Positions 46,059-55,565 of a stretch of DNA of 64,000 nt are shown piece by piece. This DNA comes from Pseudomonas sp. 7P_10.2_Bac1. Lineage in GTDB: Bacteria > Pseudomonadota > Gammaproteobacteria > Pseudomonadales > Pseudomonadaceae. The stretch lies in NCBI RefSeq assembly GCF_025465935.1, contig NZ_JANLNV010000078.1, forward strand, positions 56,581-120,580. Direction: 5' to 3'. The notes under the pieces were generated by a model that saw only the letters and a program-made list of their open reading frames with translations, was not told the DNA's origin and made no database searches. The position numbers were made by a program, and so were the translations under genes. The stretch's first letter is position 1; each line of letters begins with the position of its first letter.

Positions 46059-47450
46059 ATGAGCTCGATTTCCAGCCAGACCCACGCTATTTCGATCAAC
46101 CCGACGACGGGCGAACAAATTGGCCATTACGCGTTTGAGTCCGACGAGGCTCTGGACGCAGCGCTCACCCGTGCAGCATCGGGTTTTAACACCTGGAAAC
46201 GCAAATCGCTGCAAGAGCGCTCGGCGGCCATGGTCGCGCTGGCCAAGGCGCTGCGCGACAACGCTGACGCTATGGCAACCATGATCACCGAGGAAATGGG
46301 CAAGCCGATCACCCAGGCCCGTGGCGAAATCGAGAAATGCGCCAAGCTCTGCGAGTGGTACGCCGAACATGGCCCGGCCATGCTTGCGGCTGAACCGACC
46401 CAGGTAGAAGGCGGCAAGGCGCGTATTGAATACCGTCCGCTAGGGCCGATCCTGGCGGTCATGCCGTGGAACTTCCCGGTCTGGCAAGTACTGCGCGGCG
46501 CAGTCCCGGCATTACTGGCAGGTAACACCTATGTGCTCAAGCACGCCCCGAATGTGATGGGCAGCGCCTACCAGATTCGTGACGCCTTTGTGCGCGCCGG
46601 TTTTGCCGAGGGCGTGTTTGAAGTGGTCAACGTCACCCCGGACGGTGTATCGCGCGCCATTGCCGATCCACGCATCAGCGCCGTGACACTCACTGGCAGC
46701 GTTCGGGCCGGTACCGCGATTGGCGCCCAGGCCGGTGCCGCGCTGAAGAAATGCGTACTGGAACTGGGCGGTTCGGACCCGTTTATCGTACTGAACGACG
46801 CCGACCTGGATGCTGCCGTTCAAGCTGCAGTGATCGGTCGTTACCAAAACTCGGGGCAAGTTTGCGCGGCCGCCAAGCGCCTGATTATTGAAAAAGGCGT
46901 GGTCGAGGAGTTCACCCAAAAATTTGTCGAAGCCACGCGCAAACTGGTAGTGGGCAACCCGCTGTCCAACGACACCTACATCGGCCCGATGGCACGCTTT
47001 GACCTGCGTGATGAACTGGACCAACAAGTGCGCGACACCCTGGAAGAAGGTGCGACTTTGTTGCTCGGCGGTGCTAAGGCCCAAGGGGCTGGCAACTTTT
47101 ATGAACCGACGATTCTGGCCAACGTGACCGACCGCATGACCTCGTTCAAACAGGAACTGTTCGGCCCGGTAGCATCGATCATTACTGCCGAGGACTGCGC
47201 CCATGCCGTGGCGCTGGCCAACGACAGTGAGTTCGGCCTGACAGCAACGATCTACAGCGCCAACGTCGAACTGGCCCAGCAATTGACCGGCGAACTGGAA
47301 ACCGGCGGCGTGTTCATCAATGGCTACTCGGCCAGCGATCCCCGCGTGGCCTTTGGTGGCGTGAAGAAAAGCGGGTTCGGCCGTGAACTCTCGCACTTTG
47401 GCGTGCGCGAGTTCTGCAATGTGCAGACCGTGTGGCTGGATCGCAACTGA
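46059..47450 (+). CDS. NAD(P)-dependent aldehyde dehydrogenase (succinate-semialdehyde type)
   Basis: The 463-residue enzyme oxidises an aldehyde to the acid. The cofactor loop VMPWNFPVWQVLRGAVPALLAGNTYVLKHA, Glu in CVLELGGSDPFIV, catalytic Cys in NSGQVCAAAKRL, and FGPVASI and SGFGRELSHFGV are intact. It resembles the shorter succinate-semialdehyde dehydrogenase group (Sad). It is under a divergent LysR and has no companion enzyme, so the true substrate is open. Confidence 0.92.
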   Translation: MSSISSQTHAISINPTTGEQIGHYAFESDEALDAALTRAASGFNTWKRKSLQERSAAMVALAKALRDNADAMATMITEEMGKPITQARGEIEKCAKLCEWYAEHGPAMLAAEPTQVEGGKARIEYRPLGPILAVMPWNFPVWQVLRGAVPALLAGNTYVLKHAPNVMGSAYQIRDAFVRAGFAEGVFEVVNVTPDGVSRAIADPRISAVTLTGSVRAGTAIGAQAGAALKKCVLELGGSDPFIVLNDADLDAAVQAAVIGRYQNSGQVCAAAKRLIIEKGVVEEFTQKFVEATRKLVVGNPLSNDTYIGPMARFDLRDELDQQVRDTLEEGATLLLGGAKAQGAGNFYEPTILANVTDRMTSFKQELFGPVASIITAEDCAHAVALANDSEFGLTATIYSANVELAQQLTGELETGGVFINGYSASDPRVAFGGVKKSGFGRELSHFGVREFCNVQTVWLDRN

Positions 47451-47546
47451 TTCAGTTTCGTGTCGGATGATTACGGGTATGACTCACCCACATGGGTAAC
47501 AGTTTTGGTCTGTGCTGATGTGCGCAGGGACAACGACAGAATCACT

Positions 47547-47798
47547 GGGTACATATCCATTTGAGGCGCAACGGCCACTTAGGGTTACGCCCTTACGGCG
47601 TGCCACTTTGAAAAGCGCAAAGTGGCCAAACGCTTTCGCCCCTACCCCTCGGTGCCTCGCTGTGGCTCGGCATGCCCTCACCACAGGCCTTGCTCCGTGG
47701 GCCCGCCGCGATCGGCCATCCATGGCCGTGTCGCGGCTAACCCGGCGTCCTGCCGGGTTACCCACTACGCAAAACCTGCGCTCGGCCAGCAGGGTTTA
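47547..47798 (+). repeat. Long intergenic repeat, first arm
   Basis: This GC-rich non-coding block runs from gggtacatatccatttgagg through cgcccttacggcg, gccatccatggcc, a second hairpin around aacccggcgtcctgccgggtt, and acccactacgcaaaacctg. An inverted relative lies at 47949-48158. It is a known style of pseudomonad intergenic repeat; no coding capacity is seen. Confidence 0.7.
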
Positions 47799-47869
47799 AT
47801 GGGGCCTTTAACATCAAGATCACAAGCCAGATCAACAGCCAGATCAAAAACCACACGACCTGCTACCAA

Positions 47870-47888
47870 GCTGCCGCAGGCTGCGATC
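47870..47888. repeat. REP core
   Basis: The dyad gctgccgcaggctgcgatc is the short palindromic core of a third REP family of pseudomonads, placed between the two long inverted arms. Confidence 0.55.
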
Positions 47889-47897
47889 TTTTGATTG

Positions 47898-47933
47898 TTG
47901 CTGTTGCTGTTGCTGTTGCGGTTGCTGTTGCTT
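47898..47933 (+). repeat. Hexamer microsatellite
   Basis: About six units of ttgctg with one substitution (ttgcgg) sit between the two inverted long repeats. It lies outside genes and could vary in copy number between strains. Confidence 0.75.
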
Positions 47934-47948
47934 TGGTTTTTGATCTAT

Positions 47949-48158
47949 CCGCCCCTTCGGGAGGCCGAGTGTAGGTTCTGCGTAGTGGGTGTCCCGGCAT
48001 GGATGCCGGGAGAGCCGCGATGGGCCATGGATGGCCCGTGGCGGCGTGCTCACGGAGCGGGATAGGCCCATGGGTACTTGTGTGGCTGTTTGACAAAAGT
48101 GCCTCGCCGTAAGGGCGAAACCCATAGATCGCCATAACGGATCAAATGGATATGTACA
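47949..48158 (-). repeat. Long intergenic repeat, inverted arm
   Basis: Read on the minus strand it repeats the landmarks of 47547-47798 in order: tacatatccatttga, tttcgcccttacggcg, gccatccatggcc, ctcccggcatccatgccggg, acacccactacgcagaacct and ctcggcc. The arms differ by many substitutions, so they are old. A third fragment, gagtacatatccgtta, is at 48229. The rest of 47451-48373 holds no gene. Confidence 0.7.
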
Positions 48159-48373
48159 CCGCCCCACTCAAAGCACTTCGCGCCAGAACGCAGCCTTCAG
48201 CAGTCACTACAGGGAAAATAGTGTCATCGAGTACATATCCGTTACAGCCGTTCAATCATGCCCCACCCTTCTGACGCCTACCTCTCCCATAACACACTGG
48301 CGGTGACGCCTTGTTTCATGTTTGATGACAGCCCGTTTAGGCAAGCGGGCAACACAGAACAGGATAAAACCCA

Positions 48374-48865
48374 ATGTCAGAACTGATTTTTCGACAAGCC
48401 ATACCCGCGGACACAGATCGCTGCTACGAGATCGAAACGGTGGCTTACGAGGGTGACGAAGCTGCAACCCATGCCAAAATCGCGACGCGGATCGACCAGT
48501 ATCCAGAGGGCTTTCTCATCATGGAGCTGGATGGAGAAATCGCCGGCTTCATCAACAGTGGTTGCGCCCATGAAGTCATCATGTCTGACGAAGCGTTCAA
48601 AGAGCTAAAAGGCCACGATGCCGACGCCCCCAATGTCGTCATCATGTCGGTCGTGCTGGACCCGGCTCACCAAGGTAAAGGCCATTCATCCAAGTTAATG
48701 CGCCAGTTCATCGAGCGCATGCGTGGCATGGGCAAATCAAGCATTCACTTGATGTGCAAAGAACAGCACATCGACCTCTACGCACATTTTGGCTATCGCT
48801 ACGTGCAGCCTTCGCCCTCAGATCACGGCGGGATGGCATGGCATGAAATGGTCATGGCGCTGTAG
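48374..48865 (+). CDS. GNAT-family N-acetyltransferase
   Basis: The 163-residue protein has the acetyl-CoA pyrophosphate loop in VVLDPAHQGKGHSSKLMRQF and the beta-5 region SSIHLMCKEQHIDLYAHFGYR. The order and pattern resemble arylalkylamine N-acetyltransferases. The substrate is unknown, and it stands alone between two intergenic stretches. Confidence 0.9.
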   Translation: MSELIFRQAIPADTDRCYEIETVAYEGDEAATHAKIATRIDQYPEGFLIMELDGEIAGFINSGCAHEVIMSDEAFKELKGHDADAPNVVIMSVVLDPAHQGKGHSSKLMRQFIERMRGMGKSSIHLMCKEQHIDLYAHFGYRYVQPSPSDHGGMAWHEMVMAL

Positions 48866-49289
48866 AAGCGCTGACGAACGCGGGGCACGTAAAGTTCTCG
48901 GGAATGCGACCAAGCCCCGATGAGCTTTGGCTCGAGGAGGTACGGAGGCGTTTCTGCTACGAAATTCGCACAATCTTTTCTACAGGCGGGCTGATTCGAC
49001 TTGAGCAATGAAAATACAGACGCTTGCATCAAAGCCGATCACGAAGCCAAACACTCATTTTTGTACCTGTTTCGCACAGTCAATGCCCTGATCTATGTAG
49101 ATCTGAAGCGGGAACTGCACATCCAACTGTTCGCAGTGTTGGATTCGCTGACAGTTGCGCTCACGCCAAAGCACAATTGATCCAAGAGAGGAGCCAGACC
49201 TTTCTGATATTCATCTGGCATGACTGAAAGCCAACTTCGGGTTCACGCAGGGCAAGGACACCTAACCTGCCCTGCAAAACGGGGATCTT
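48866..49289. other. Intergenic stretch without a recognised gene
   Basis: The 424 bases hold only short unconvincing reading frames on either strand. No RNA gene, repeat or terminator could be supported. It could contain remains of a lost gene. Confidence 0.4.
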
Positions 49290-50159
49290 TTACCGGCTGA
49301 CGCCATTGGCCTTGAAGAGCCATTCAAACGCCTGCTCCACGGTGGGTGCAGGCGTTTCCAGCGGGCTTGAGCTGATCTGTCCGGCGGTACGCTGGAACAG
49401 GTCTTTTACCCCCGGCAGCACGGCCACGGGCATATCCGCGGCGCGCAATTGGCGCTCAGCCTCTTCAACCTCTTTGAGACGACGAGGCGCATGCACGACG
49501 TGCGTGCGGATCAAGGCGCCGAGGAAATCCCGCAGGCTGGCTTGATCGATGTCGCTCAAGGCGTCGTGCAGTTTGTCGGTCACGCCTTGTTTTTCTGCGG
49601 CCATGAAGCATTCGATGGTGAGGGCTTCCAGGCCTTTGGTGAACACGCTTCGCAGGATTTTCAGTGCCGCCGCATCGCCGGCCGCACCACCGTCGACCGA
49701 TTTGAGCGGCGCGCCTATGCCAGCAAACAGCCCCAGGGCGCGATCAATCCCGGCGCCCGCTCCCAGTAAATTGGTTTTCTCATGGGTCAGCGCGATGGCC
49801 CCAAGGATTGCTACGTCGACATAATCGATGCCCGATTGCGCCGCCCGTTCGGCAGCGATTCTGATCTGCTTGGGGTCCGCGGTCGTCATGTCGATGTAGA
49901 GCGCATGCTTGCGCATGTGGGCCAGCGCCTGTTCGGCTACGACCAGGGAAACCGTGCCGAAGACACACGACACGACGATGTCGCATTCAGGCGCGATCTC
50001 GGCGATCGAGGTGCAGACGCCCAGCCCTAACTCGGCAGCAAACGCCTTGGCGGTGGGTGACGGGTTCAAATCGCACAGGATGATTTCATGCCCGGCCGCT
50101 GCCCATGGCCGTGCATACGTAAGGCCAACTTCACCCGCTCCGACTATTCCGATTTTCAT
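49290..50159 (-). CDS. NAD(P)-dependent dehydrogenase with DUF1932 domain
   Basis: This 289-residue member of the beta-hydroxyacid dehydrogenase family has the Rossmann loop IGIVGAGEVGLTYARPWAAAGH at the N-terminus, and a C-terminal DUF1932 domain (about 190-265) in place of the usual helical domain. Such enzymes oxidise or reduce a 3-hydroxy acid. It lies 15 bases after an RraA-family aldolase gene on the same strand, so both likely act in one pathway. Confidence 0.87.
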   Translation of the reverse strand: MKIGIVGAGEVGLTYARPWAAAGHEIILCDLNPSPTAKAFAAELGLGVCTSIAEIAPECDIVVSCVFGTVSLVVAEQALAHMRKHALYIDMTTADPKQIRIAAERAAQSGIDYVDVAILGAIALTHEKTNLLGAGAGIDRALGLFAGIGAPLKSVDGGAAGDAAALKILRSVFTKGLEALTIECFMAAEKQGVTDKLHDALSDIDQASLRDFLGALIRTHVVHAPRRLKEVEEAERQLRAADMPVAVLPGVKDLFQRTAGQISSSPLETPAPTVEQAFEWLFKANGVSR

Positions 50160-50174
50160 TGTTTTAATTTCCGC

Positions 50175-50801
50175 TTATTTGGCCCCGTAGGCGCCCTTGT
50201 AAGTTCCGGACGCAATTTGCGCCAACATCTCTGCTTCTTTTTGCTCAGTGCCGAGGCACCGTTGCAACAATTCTTCAGCCTGCTCGGCAGGGAACGCCAC
50301 GATGCCATCGTGATCACCGACAACAATGTCACCCGGCGAGACGATCATGCCGCCAATGCTGACCGGCACGTTGATTTCACCCGGCCCGTTTTTATACGGG
50401 CCGCGGTGGTAGGCAGCCCGGGCAAACACCGGGAAGCAGCCTTTGCCAATCGTCGCCAGGTCACGAATGGCGCCGTCCACCACGATACCCGCTGCGCCAC
50501 GCTTCTCAGCGATGGCCGTCATGATGTCGCCCATCAAGGCACGGCTGATATCTCCTCCGCCATCCACCACCAGGACCTGGCCCGGCTCGAGAATTTCCAA
50601 CGCTTGATGGATCGCGCGATTGTCACCGCACGGTACTTTCACCGTCAGGGCCGGGCCGACCATGGTGCCTTCGATGCGATGAAACGGCGTAAGGGGGGCG
50701 CCGGGCAGACGGTCCAGACAATCGCTGATGATAGACGTCGAAGTGCGGCGATAAGCGGCCAGCAGCGCGTTGAAGTCTGAAAGTGAGGCGGTCGCGTTCA
50801 T
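50175..50801 (-). CDS. RraA-family protein, probable oxoacid aldolase (first copy)
   Basis: The 208-residue protein has the RraA fold, shared by the RNase E inhibitor RraA and class II HMG/oxalocitramalate aldolases. The aldolase-type metal and substrate motif GDIMTAIAEKRGAAGIVVDG followed by AIRD is present, with GPGEINVPVSIGGMIVSPGD downstream. A catabolic aldolase role is favoured, since it is coupled to a dehydrogenase and regulated by a divergent LysR. It is a clear paralogue of the protein at 54897-55565. Confidence 0.88.
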   Translation of the reverse strand: MNATASLSDFNALLAAYRRTSTSIISDCLDRLPGAPLTPFHRIEGTMVGPALTVKVPCGDNRAIHQALEILEPGQVLVVDGGGDISRALMGDIMTAIAEKRGAAGIVVDGAIRDLATIGKGCFPVFARAAYHRGPYKNGPGEINVPVSIGGMIVSPGDIVVGDHDGIVAFPAEQAEELLQRCLGTEQKEAEMLAQIASGTYKGAYGAK

Positions 50802-50853
50802 GGGTGTTCCTCAGGTGGCTAATGGCTCCGAGGATAAAGACCCTGAAAAATAG

Positions 50854-50877
50854 AAAAAGCGATATTATCGTATGCCC
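50854..50877. promoter_or_regulatory. Candidate LysR site in the rraA-lysR gap
   Basis: The run aaaaagcgatattatcgtat contains the perfect dyad cgatattatcg (50860-50870). The element aaaaagcga recurs upstream of the ACS-type transporter (53269), before the second rraA module (55709) and before the MHS transporter at 61835 (61638). Confidence 0.45.
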
Positions 50878-50900
50878 AAACATGCCTAGCTGGAATGTTA

Positions 50901-51800
50901 ATGATCAACCTTCGGCAACTCCTCGCCCTGCACTGGATCGAACGTCTCGGCACTTTCGAGCGCGCGGCAGAACACCTCAATACCACGCAGTCAGCCATTT
51001 CCAAGCGAATACAGGAACTGGAAGCGTCCACCGGCCTGCAATTGTTTGATCGGTCGCAGCGCGGCGCGCGCCTTACCGCAATCGGGGAGCAAATGCTGGT
51101 GATCGCCCGGGAGATGCTCACCCTGGCCGAACGCATCACTTCACTGAAGGACGGCACGCACGTCGTGACTCGACGGCTGCGGCTGGGCGTGACCGAGCTG
51201 ACAGCGCTGACCTGGCTACCCAAACTGATTGCCAGGCTGGTAGATGACTTTCCGGGCCTTACCGTGGAGGCTGAAGTCGATATGAGCCGTAACCTCCATG
51301 AAAAGCTCATGGATGATCTGGTGGACCTGATCATTATCCCGGACACCTTCACCGCGCCCGAGATCACCTCGGTCCCGCTGACCCTCGTTGAAAACGCATG
51401 GATGGCGGCCCCCGGGCTGATCGGCCACCCGCAGGTGGTCGGGCTTGCCGAACTGGCCAAATACCCTTTGCTGGTGCAGGGGAAGAAGTCGGGGTCCGGA
51501 CTGTTCGTCAACAAATGGCTGGGCGCCATGGGCATCGAACTTCCGAAGATGCTGTCCTCCGATAGCCTCACGGCCATGGTCGGGCTGACGGTTGCTGGTT
51601 TGGGCGTCACCTACCTGCCACTGGAGTGCTTTCGCCCACTGGTCGATGAGGGCAAGTTGACGATCATAAACACAGAACCGCCTTTGCCCCCTGTCCCTTA
51701 TATGGCGATGTACCGCAATGATCGGCCGTCAGCGTTCGTGAGCGAGGTGGCGGTGCGGGCTGTGGATCTGTGCGATTTCACACGCCAGCTGCAAAGTTGA
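50901..51800 (+). CDS. LysR-family regulator (first rraA module)
   Basis: The 299-residue protein begins MINLRQLLALHWIERLGTFERAA with a LysR helix-turn-helix and an effector domain. A second ATG at 50895 is two codons upstream; 50901 is preferred because tgga lies at a suitable distance. It is divergent from rraA and probably controls that operon and the nearby transporter. Confidence 0.88.
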   Translation: MINLRQLLALHWIERLGTFERAAEHLNTTQSAISKRIQELEASTGLQLFDRSQRGARLTAIGEQMLVIAREMLTLAERITSLKDGTHVVTRRLRLGVTELTALTWLPKLIARLVDDFPGLTVEAEVDMSRNLHEKLMDDLVDLIIIPDTFTAPEITSVPLTLVENAWMAAPGLIGHPQVVGLAELAKYPLLVQGKKSGSGLFVNKWLGAMGIELPKMLSSDSLTAMVGLTVAGLGVTYLPLECFRPLVDEGKLTIINTEPPLPPVPYMAMYRNDRPSAFVSEVAVRAVDLCDFTRQLQS

Positions 51801-51861
51801 TTCGCCCGCAGACCATCAACCGATGCAGCCCCAAGGCTGCATCAGCCAACGCGTCGCAGGC

Positions 51862-53211
51862 TTAGTCTGCGCCGCTGGCCGGTTCGTCGAGGTTAGCTGG
51901 CTCAGTGATCGACAGTACAAATACCAACGCAGCCAGTGAGCACACGCCCAGAAAGATGAACACTGCCGTCCAACTGTAGCTGTCCAGGAGCATGCCTGTG
52001 ATAAGCGGTGCCATGGCGCCACCGGCCTGCCCCGCGCTGTTGACCACAGACGCCGCCACCGGGTACGTGGTTCGCGTGGTCAGGCCCATGGAATACACGG
52101 AAAACGAGGAATAGCCGACGTTCAGCAGGAAGCCGGTGCCGAACAGCAGCAGGCTGACGGACAGCAGGTCATTGGGTGCATAAACCAGAGCAATCATCAT
52201 CAGGCACGTCGCAACGGCACTGATCATCATCGTGGGTTTTCTGCGGCGATCCAGAACGGTATCGGACAACCAGCCCCCGACAATATTGCCTAGCACGCCC
52301 CCGGCAAACGGCAACGACGCGACAAAACCGATCTGCATCAACTCAAAATGCTTCACTTCCCCCAGGTACTTGGGCAGCCAGGCGAGCAGCACGTTGACCA
52401 CGCCGGTCATCAACAAATAACCCAGACCGCAACCCCAGATATTCCATGATGCAAAGACAGACCGCGACGTTGCCAACCGCGGGGTTTGCTTGTAGCGCAG
52501 GGCTTTGTCCAAGGCCCCAAAGCTCTTGTGCTTGCGGACACCGTTGCTTTCGCTCTTCTGCTGGTCTTCGATGTAGATCGCTTCCGCCTCGTTGACCCGC
52601 CGACCTGAGCGCGGATCGTTGGGCACCAGCCACCACCAGATCAGCGCCAGCAACACGCCGGGGATGGCGAAGGCAAAGAACATCGTGCGCCAGCCATCGA
52701 GCATAATCAGCGCTGCGCCCACAGGCGGGGCGATAACCGCGCCCATCTTGGCCGCCGACAAAAAAGCGCCTGTCGCCAATCCTTTTTCGCGCGGCGGGAA
52801 CCAGCGATTGATCGTACTGAGCATCGACAACGGAAGCGCCGCTTCTGCTACACCGAGTGCCGCACGATAAATTTTCAGCAACCCGAAGCTGTTCGCGGTG
52901 CCAATCAGCAAGGTGAACACAGACGTCAAACCGATGGAGACCGGCGCGACCAGACGCACACCCACCCGGCTGAGCAGAAAACCCGCCGGGATTTGGCCCA
53001 AGGAGTAAAACAGGAAAAACGCACTGACGAGCAAGCCCGCCTGGGCGTTCGTTGCGCCGAATTCTTTCTGGATGTAGGGCAAGGCGATGCCGATGTTGGC
53101 ACGGTCGGCGGCGGCCAGCATGTACACGACGACAATGACCGACAGAACAACCCAGCGATACTTTGACCTGGCCACCTGGGCAGCAGAGTCGGTGGTGGCA
53201 ATTACCGTCAT
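51862..53211 (-). CDS. ACS-family MFS transporter (anion:cation symporter)
   Basis: This 12-helix carrier of 449 residues resembles galactarate/glucarate and phthalate carriers. The start YRWVVLSVIVVVYMLAAADRANIGIALPYIQKEFG is characteristic of the ACS group. Other motifs are QIPAGFLLSRVGVRLV and ALGVAEAALPLSMLSTINRWFPPREKGLATG. The ATG at 53211 has aagg seven bases upstream. It is likely to bring in the acid used by the neighbouring RraA modules. Confidence 0.9.
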   Translation of the reverse strand: MTVIATTDSAAQVARSKYRWVVLSVIVVVYMLAAADRANIGIALPYIQKEFGATNAQAGLLVSAFFLFYSLGQIPAGFLLSRVGVRLVAPVSIGLTSVFTLLIGTANSFGLLKIYRAALGVAEAALPLSMLSTINRWFPPREKGLATGAFLSAAKMGAVIAPPVGAALIMLDGWRTMFFAFAIPGVLLALIWWWLVPNDPRSGRRVNEAEAIYIEDQQKSESNGVRKHKSFGALDKALRYKQTPRLATSRSVFASWNIWGCGLGYLLMTGVVNVLLAWLPKYLGEVKHFELMQIGFVASLPFAGGVLGNIVGGWLSDTVLDRRRKPTMMISAVATCLMMIALVYAPNDLLSVSLLLFGTGFLLNVGYSSFSVYSMGLTTRTTYPVAASVVNSAGQAGGAMAPLITGMLLDSYSWTAVFIFLGVCSLAALVFVLSITEPANLDEPASGAD

Positions 53212-53268
53212 GAACATACCTTTTTTATGCTTATTGGAGCAGGCATGTTCAGCATTCAGGGATGTCAA

Positions 53269-53284
53269 AAAAAGCGATAAATTA
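53269..53284. promoter_or_regulatory. Recurrent aaaaagcgata element before the ACS transporter
   Basis: aaaaagcgataaatta lies 58 bases upstream of the transporter start. It shares its first eleven bases with the site at 50854 in the rraA-lysR gap, so one regulator may serve both promoters. Confidence 0.4.
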
Positions 53285-53365
53285 GAAACTCAAACCATTC
53301 CATATGGGCATTAATTGTCGTTAAAAAACCATAATCTGAAGACCTGCCTTGATGCAGGAAGGAAC

Positions 53366-53402
53366 GGCACAAGGCTTGACCCGATGAGGTCAAGCCCGTG
53401 CC
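53366..53402 (-). terminator. Hairpin downstream of the VOC gene
   Basis: The arms ggcacaaggcttgacc and ggtcaagcccgtgcc form a stem with one mismatch and a 6-base loop in the 207-base gap. No T run follows on either strand, so termination is only possible. Confidence 0.4.
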
Positions 53403-53418
53403 AAGGCGCTCGTTGGCT

Positions 53419-53811
53419 TCAGGCCTGCCCGGACGGGTACAGTTCGCAGAGCTCGATCAAATTAAGGTCGGGATCGCGCAGGTAAATCGAACGAATCGTG
53501 CCGGTTGCCCCCGTACGCTGCACGGGCCCTAGCAGGATCGGCCAGTTTTCAGCTTCCAGGTGGGCGATCACCTCATCCAGGCTTATGGTGGTGATGAAAC
53601 ACAGATCCAGCGCCCCCGACACAGGCAAGTGCGCCTTGGGTTCGAACTCATGCCCCCGCACGTGAACGTTGATCTTCTGAATGCCAAAGTGGAAGGCCAT
53701 ACGGCCTCCCGGCGAAGGCACGAATTGCATGCCCAGCACACGCATATAAAAGTCTTTGCAAGACTCGACATCCACAGTGGTCAGAACCAGGTGATCCAGG
53801 TGTTTAATCAT
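53419..53811 (-). CDS. VOC-superfamily (glyoxalase/dioxygenase-like) protein
   Basis: The 130-residue single-domain protein starts IKHLDHLVLTTVDVESCKDFY, with a metal-ligand His in DHLVLT, and ends in YLRDPDLNLIELCE with the acidic ligand. Relatives include glyoxalase I, extradiol dioxygenases and resistance proteins. It lies between the two RraA modules and may act on their substrate. Confidence 0.87.
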   Translation of the reverse strand: MIKHLDHLVLTTVDVESCKDFYMRVLGMQFVPSPGGRMAFHFGIQKINVHVRGHEFEPKAHLPVSGALDLCFITTISLDEVIAHLEAENWPILLGPVQRTGATGTIRSIYLRDPDLNLIELCELYPSGQA

Positions 53812-53949
53812 TTTTCGCTCTCCAACATTTCAGACACAACCTGCTAACTCCAGGTTGATATGAGCTTCAACAGCAAAGGCAAAGCAACGCCCTATCAGCG
53901 TTCAATCGCTCATTCGATAACCCGCACTCTTGGGCGGTTCACCTCTTTT

Positions 53950-54900
53950 TTAGACCACGTTTCGAGGCTCGCCACGTACAAAGGCTTCGATATTATCGAT
54001 CAACTGATCTGCCAACCCTTGCACGGCTTCATCACTCGCCCACGCAACATGGGGGGTGAGAATAAAGTCGTGACGATCAACCAGGCCCATGAAGGGATGA
54101 GTCGGGGCCGGCGGCTCTGTCATCACCACATCAAAACCTGCTCCAGAGATCTGCCCAGCCTCCAATGCCGGCCCGATCGCACTCTCGTCCACTAACCCAC
54201 CGCGTGCGGTATTGATCAGCAGCGGCTTGCGGCGCATCAGCGCAAATTCCGGGGCTCCGATCATGTTGCGTGTTTCAGGCAGCAGCGGGCAGTGCAAAGT
54301 CAGAATGTCCGCTTCAGCAAGGGTCTGCTCAAACGGTACATACAGCGAACCCAGGCCTGAATGGCCTTTGTAGCCGGCGAAAATCACGCGCATGCCGAGG
54401 CCGCGGGCCATATTGGCGACAGCCTGGCCCAGCACGCCATCCCCGATGATGCCAATCGTAGAGCCGGCCAGATCTTTGATCGGATAGTCGAAGAAGCAGA
54501 ACTGCTGCGCCTCTTGCCATCGGCCCGCCCCGACCGCATCGCGGTACGCGCAAATACTCCTGCGCAGCGCAAAGATCAGCGCGAAAGTGTGCTCCGGCAC
54601 GGTGTTGATAGCGTAGTTGCGGATATTGCTGACCACGATGCCGCGTGCCTGGCACGCCGCGATGTCAACGTTATCGGTGCCCGTCGCGGCAATCGCCACG
54701 AGACGAAGGTTCTTCGCGGCGGCGATCGCTTCACGTCCCAACTTCACCTTGTTGAGCACCACAATTTCGGCGTCAGCGATCCGCTCAGCCACCTGGTCGG
54801 CGGTCGTGCGCCCATACGATTCGATTTCGTGGGCAAAGGACGGCGTGCGCAGAACGGTCTGCGGCGACAGCGTGTCCCGGTCCAGGATGACGATCTTCAT
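53950..54900 (-). CDS. 2-Hydroxyacid dehydrogenase (HprA/glycerate dehydrogenase-like)
   Basis: This 316-residue NAD-dependent enzyme has the nucleotide loop TIGIIGDGVLGQAVANMARG near residue 147, the active-site Arg in INTARGGLVDESA, and a C-terminal His in FILTPHVAWAS. Its start overlaps the end of the second rraA gene by four bases, so an aldolase product (a 2-oxo acid) may be the substrate. Confidence 0.91.
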   Translation of the reverse strand: MKIVILDRDTLSPQTVLRTPSFAHEIESYGRTTADQVAERIADAEIVVLNKVKLGREAIAAAKNLRLVAIAATGTDNVDIAACQARGIVVSNIRNYAINTVPEHTFALIFALRRSICAYRDAVGAGRWQEAQQFCFFDYPIKDLAGSTIGIIGDGVLGQAVANMARGLGMRVIFAGYKGHSGLGSLYVPFEQTLAEADILTLHCPLLPETRNMIGAPEFALMRRKPLLINTARGGLVDESAIGPALEAGQISGAGFDVVMTEPPAPTHPFMGLVDRHDFILTPHVAWASDEAVQGLADQLIDNIEAFVRGEPRNVV

Positions 54901-55565
54901 GCCTTGTAACCCAGGCGTGCCAATTGAGCATCAATCCAGGTGGTATCAAGGCGCCCTTCTTCGATTTCTTTGACGGTCACTTTTTCGGCTGCGGACTTGT
55001 CCAGCGCGGCTTCCAGAATGTCTTGCGCCGCATCGAACGGGACGCACAGCAAACCGTCTGCATCACCGAGTATCAGATCCCCCGGATGGATAACCATGCC
55101 ACCAATCGAGATCGGGACGTTGATCTCACCCGGCCCGTCCTTGTATGGCCCGCGATGGGTGACCCCGGCGGCAAAGACCGGGAAGGTACCGGCCTGGATG
55201 GCATCGACATCGCGAATCGCGCCATTCAATACGATGCCGCCAAGGCCACGCTTGATCGCCGTGGCAACCATCAACTCGCCCATCAGCGCGTTAGTCAGAT
55301 CGCCACCCCCGTCCACCACAATGACGTCTCCCGGCTGCGCCAGGTGCAAGGCCTTGTGGATCATCAGGTTGTCACCCGGGCGCGCTTTCACAGTGAAGGC
55401 CGGGCCCGCCAGCACACCCTCTTTATGATACGGACGCAGTTGGGCGCCGCCCGCAGTCATGCGTCCCATACAGTCACTGACGTTGGCGACCGGGACAGCG
55501 CGAAAGCTTTCGACCAGAGCGTTAGAGATTTGGCGTGTACGCGGGAGGATTTGAAGTCCGATCAT
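54897..55565 (-). CDS. RraA-family protein, probable oxoacid aldolase (second copy)
   Basis: The 222-residue protein has the same motifs as the copy at 50175-50801: VVDGGGDLTNALMGELMVAT, GGIVLNGAIRDVDAI and GPGEINVPISIGGMVIHPGD. The AIRD arginine-aspartate pair with upstream acidic residues is that of catalytic HMG-type aldolases. The ATG at 55565 (MIGLQILPRTRQIS) is chosen; a long in-frame upstream reading is not protein-like. It is coupled to the hydroxyacid dehydrogenase. Confidence 0.88.
   Translation of the reverse strand: MIGLQILPRTRQISNALVESFRAVPVANVSDCMGRMTAGGAQLRPYHKEGVLAGPAFTVKARPGDNLMIHKALHLAQPGDVIVVDGGGDLTNALMGELMVATAIKRGLGGIVLNGAIRDVDAIQAGTFPVFAAGVTHRGPYKDGPGEINVPISIGGMVIHPGDLILGDADGLLCVPFDAAQDILEAALDKSAAEKVTVKEIEEGRLDTTWIDAQLARLGYKA

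Noticed and set aside
47898..47933. Possible CRISPR array
   Set aside because: The units are direct hexamers without spacers and no cas gene is near.
49024..49227. Small plus-strand frame in the 48.9-49.3 kb gap
   Set aside because: It has no good ribosome site, odd composition and no recognisable family.
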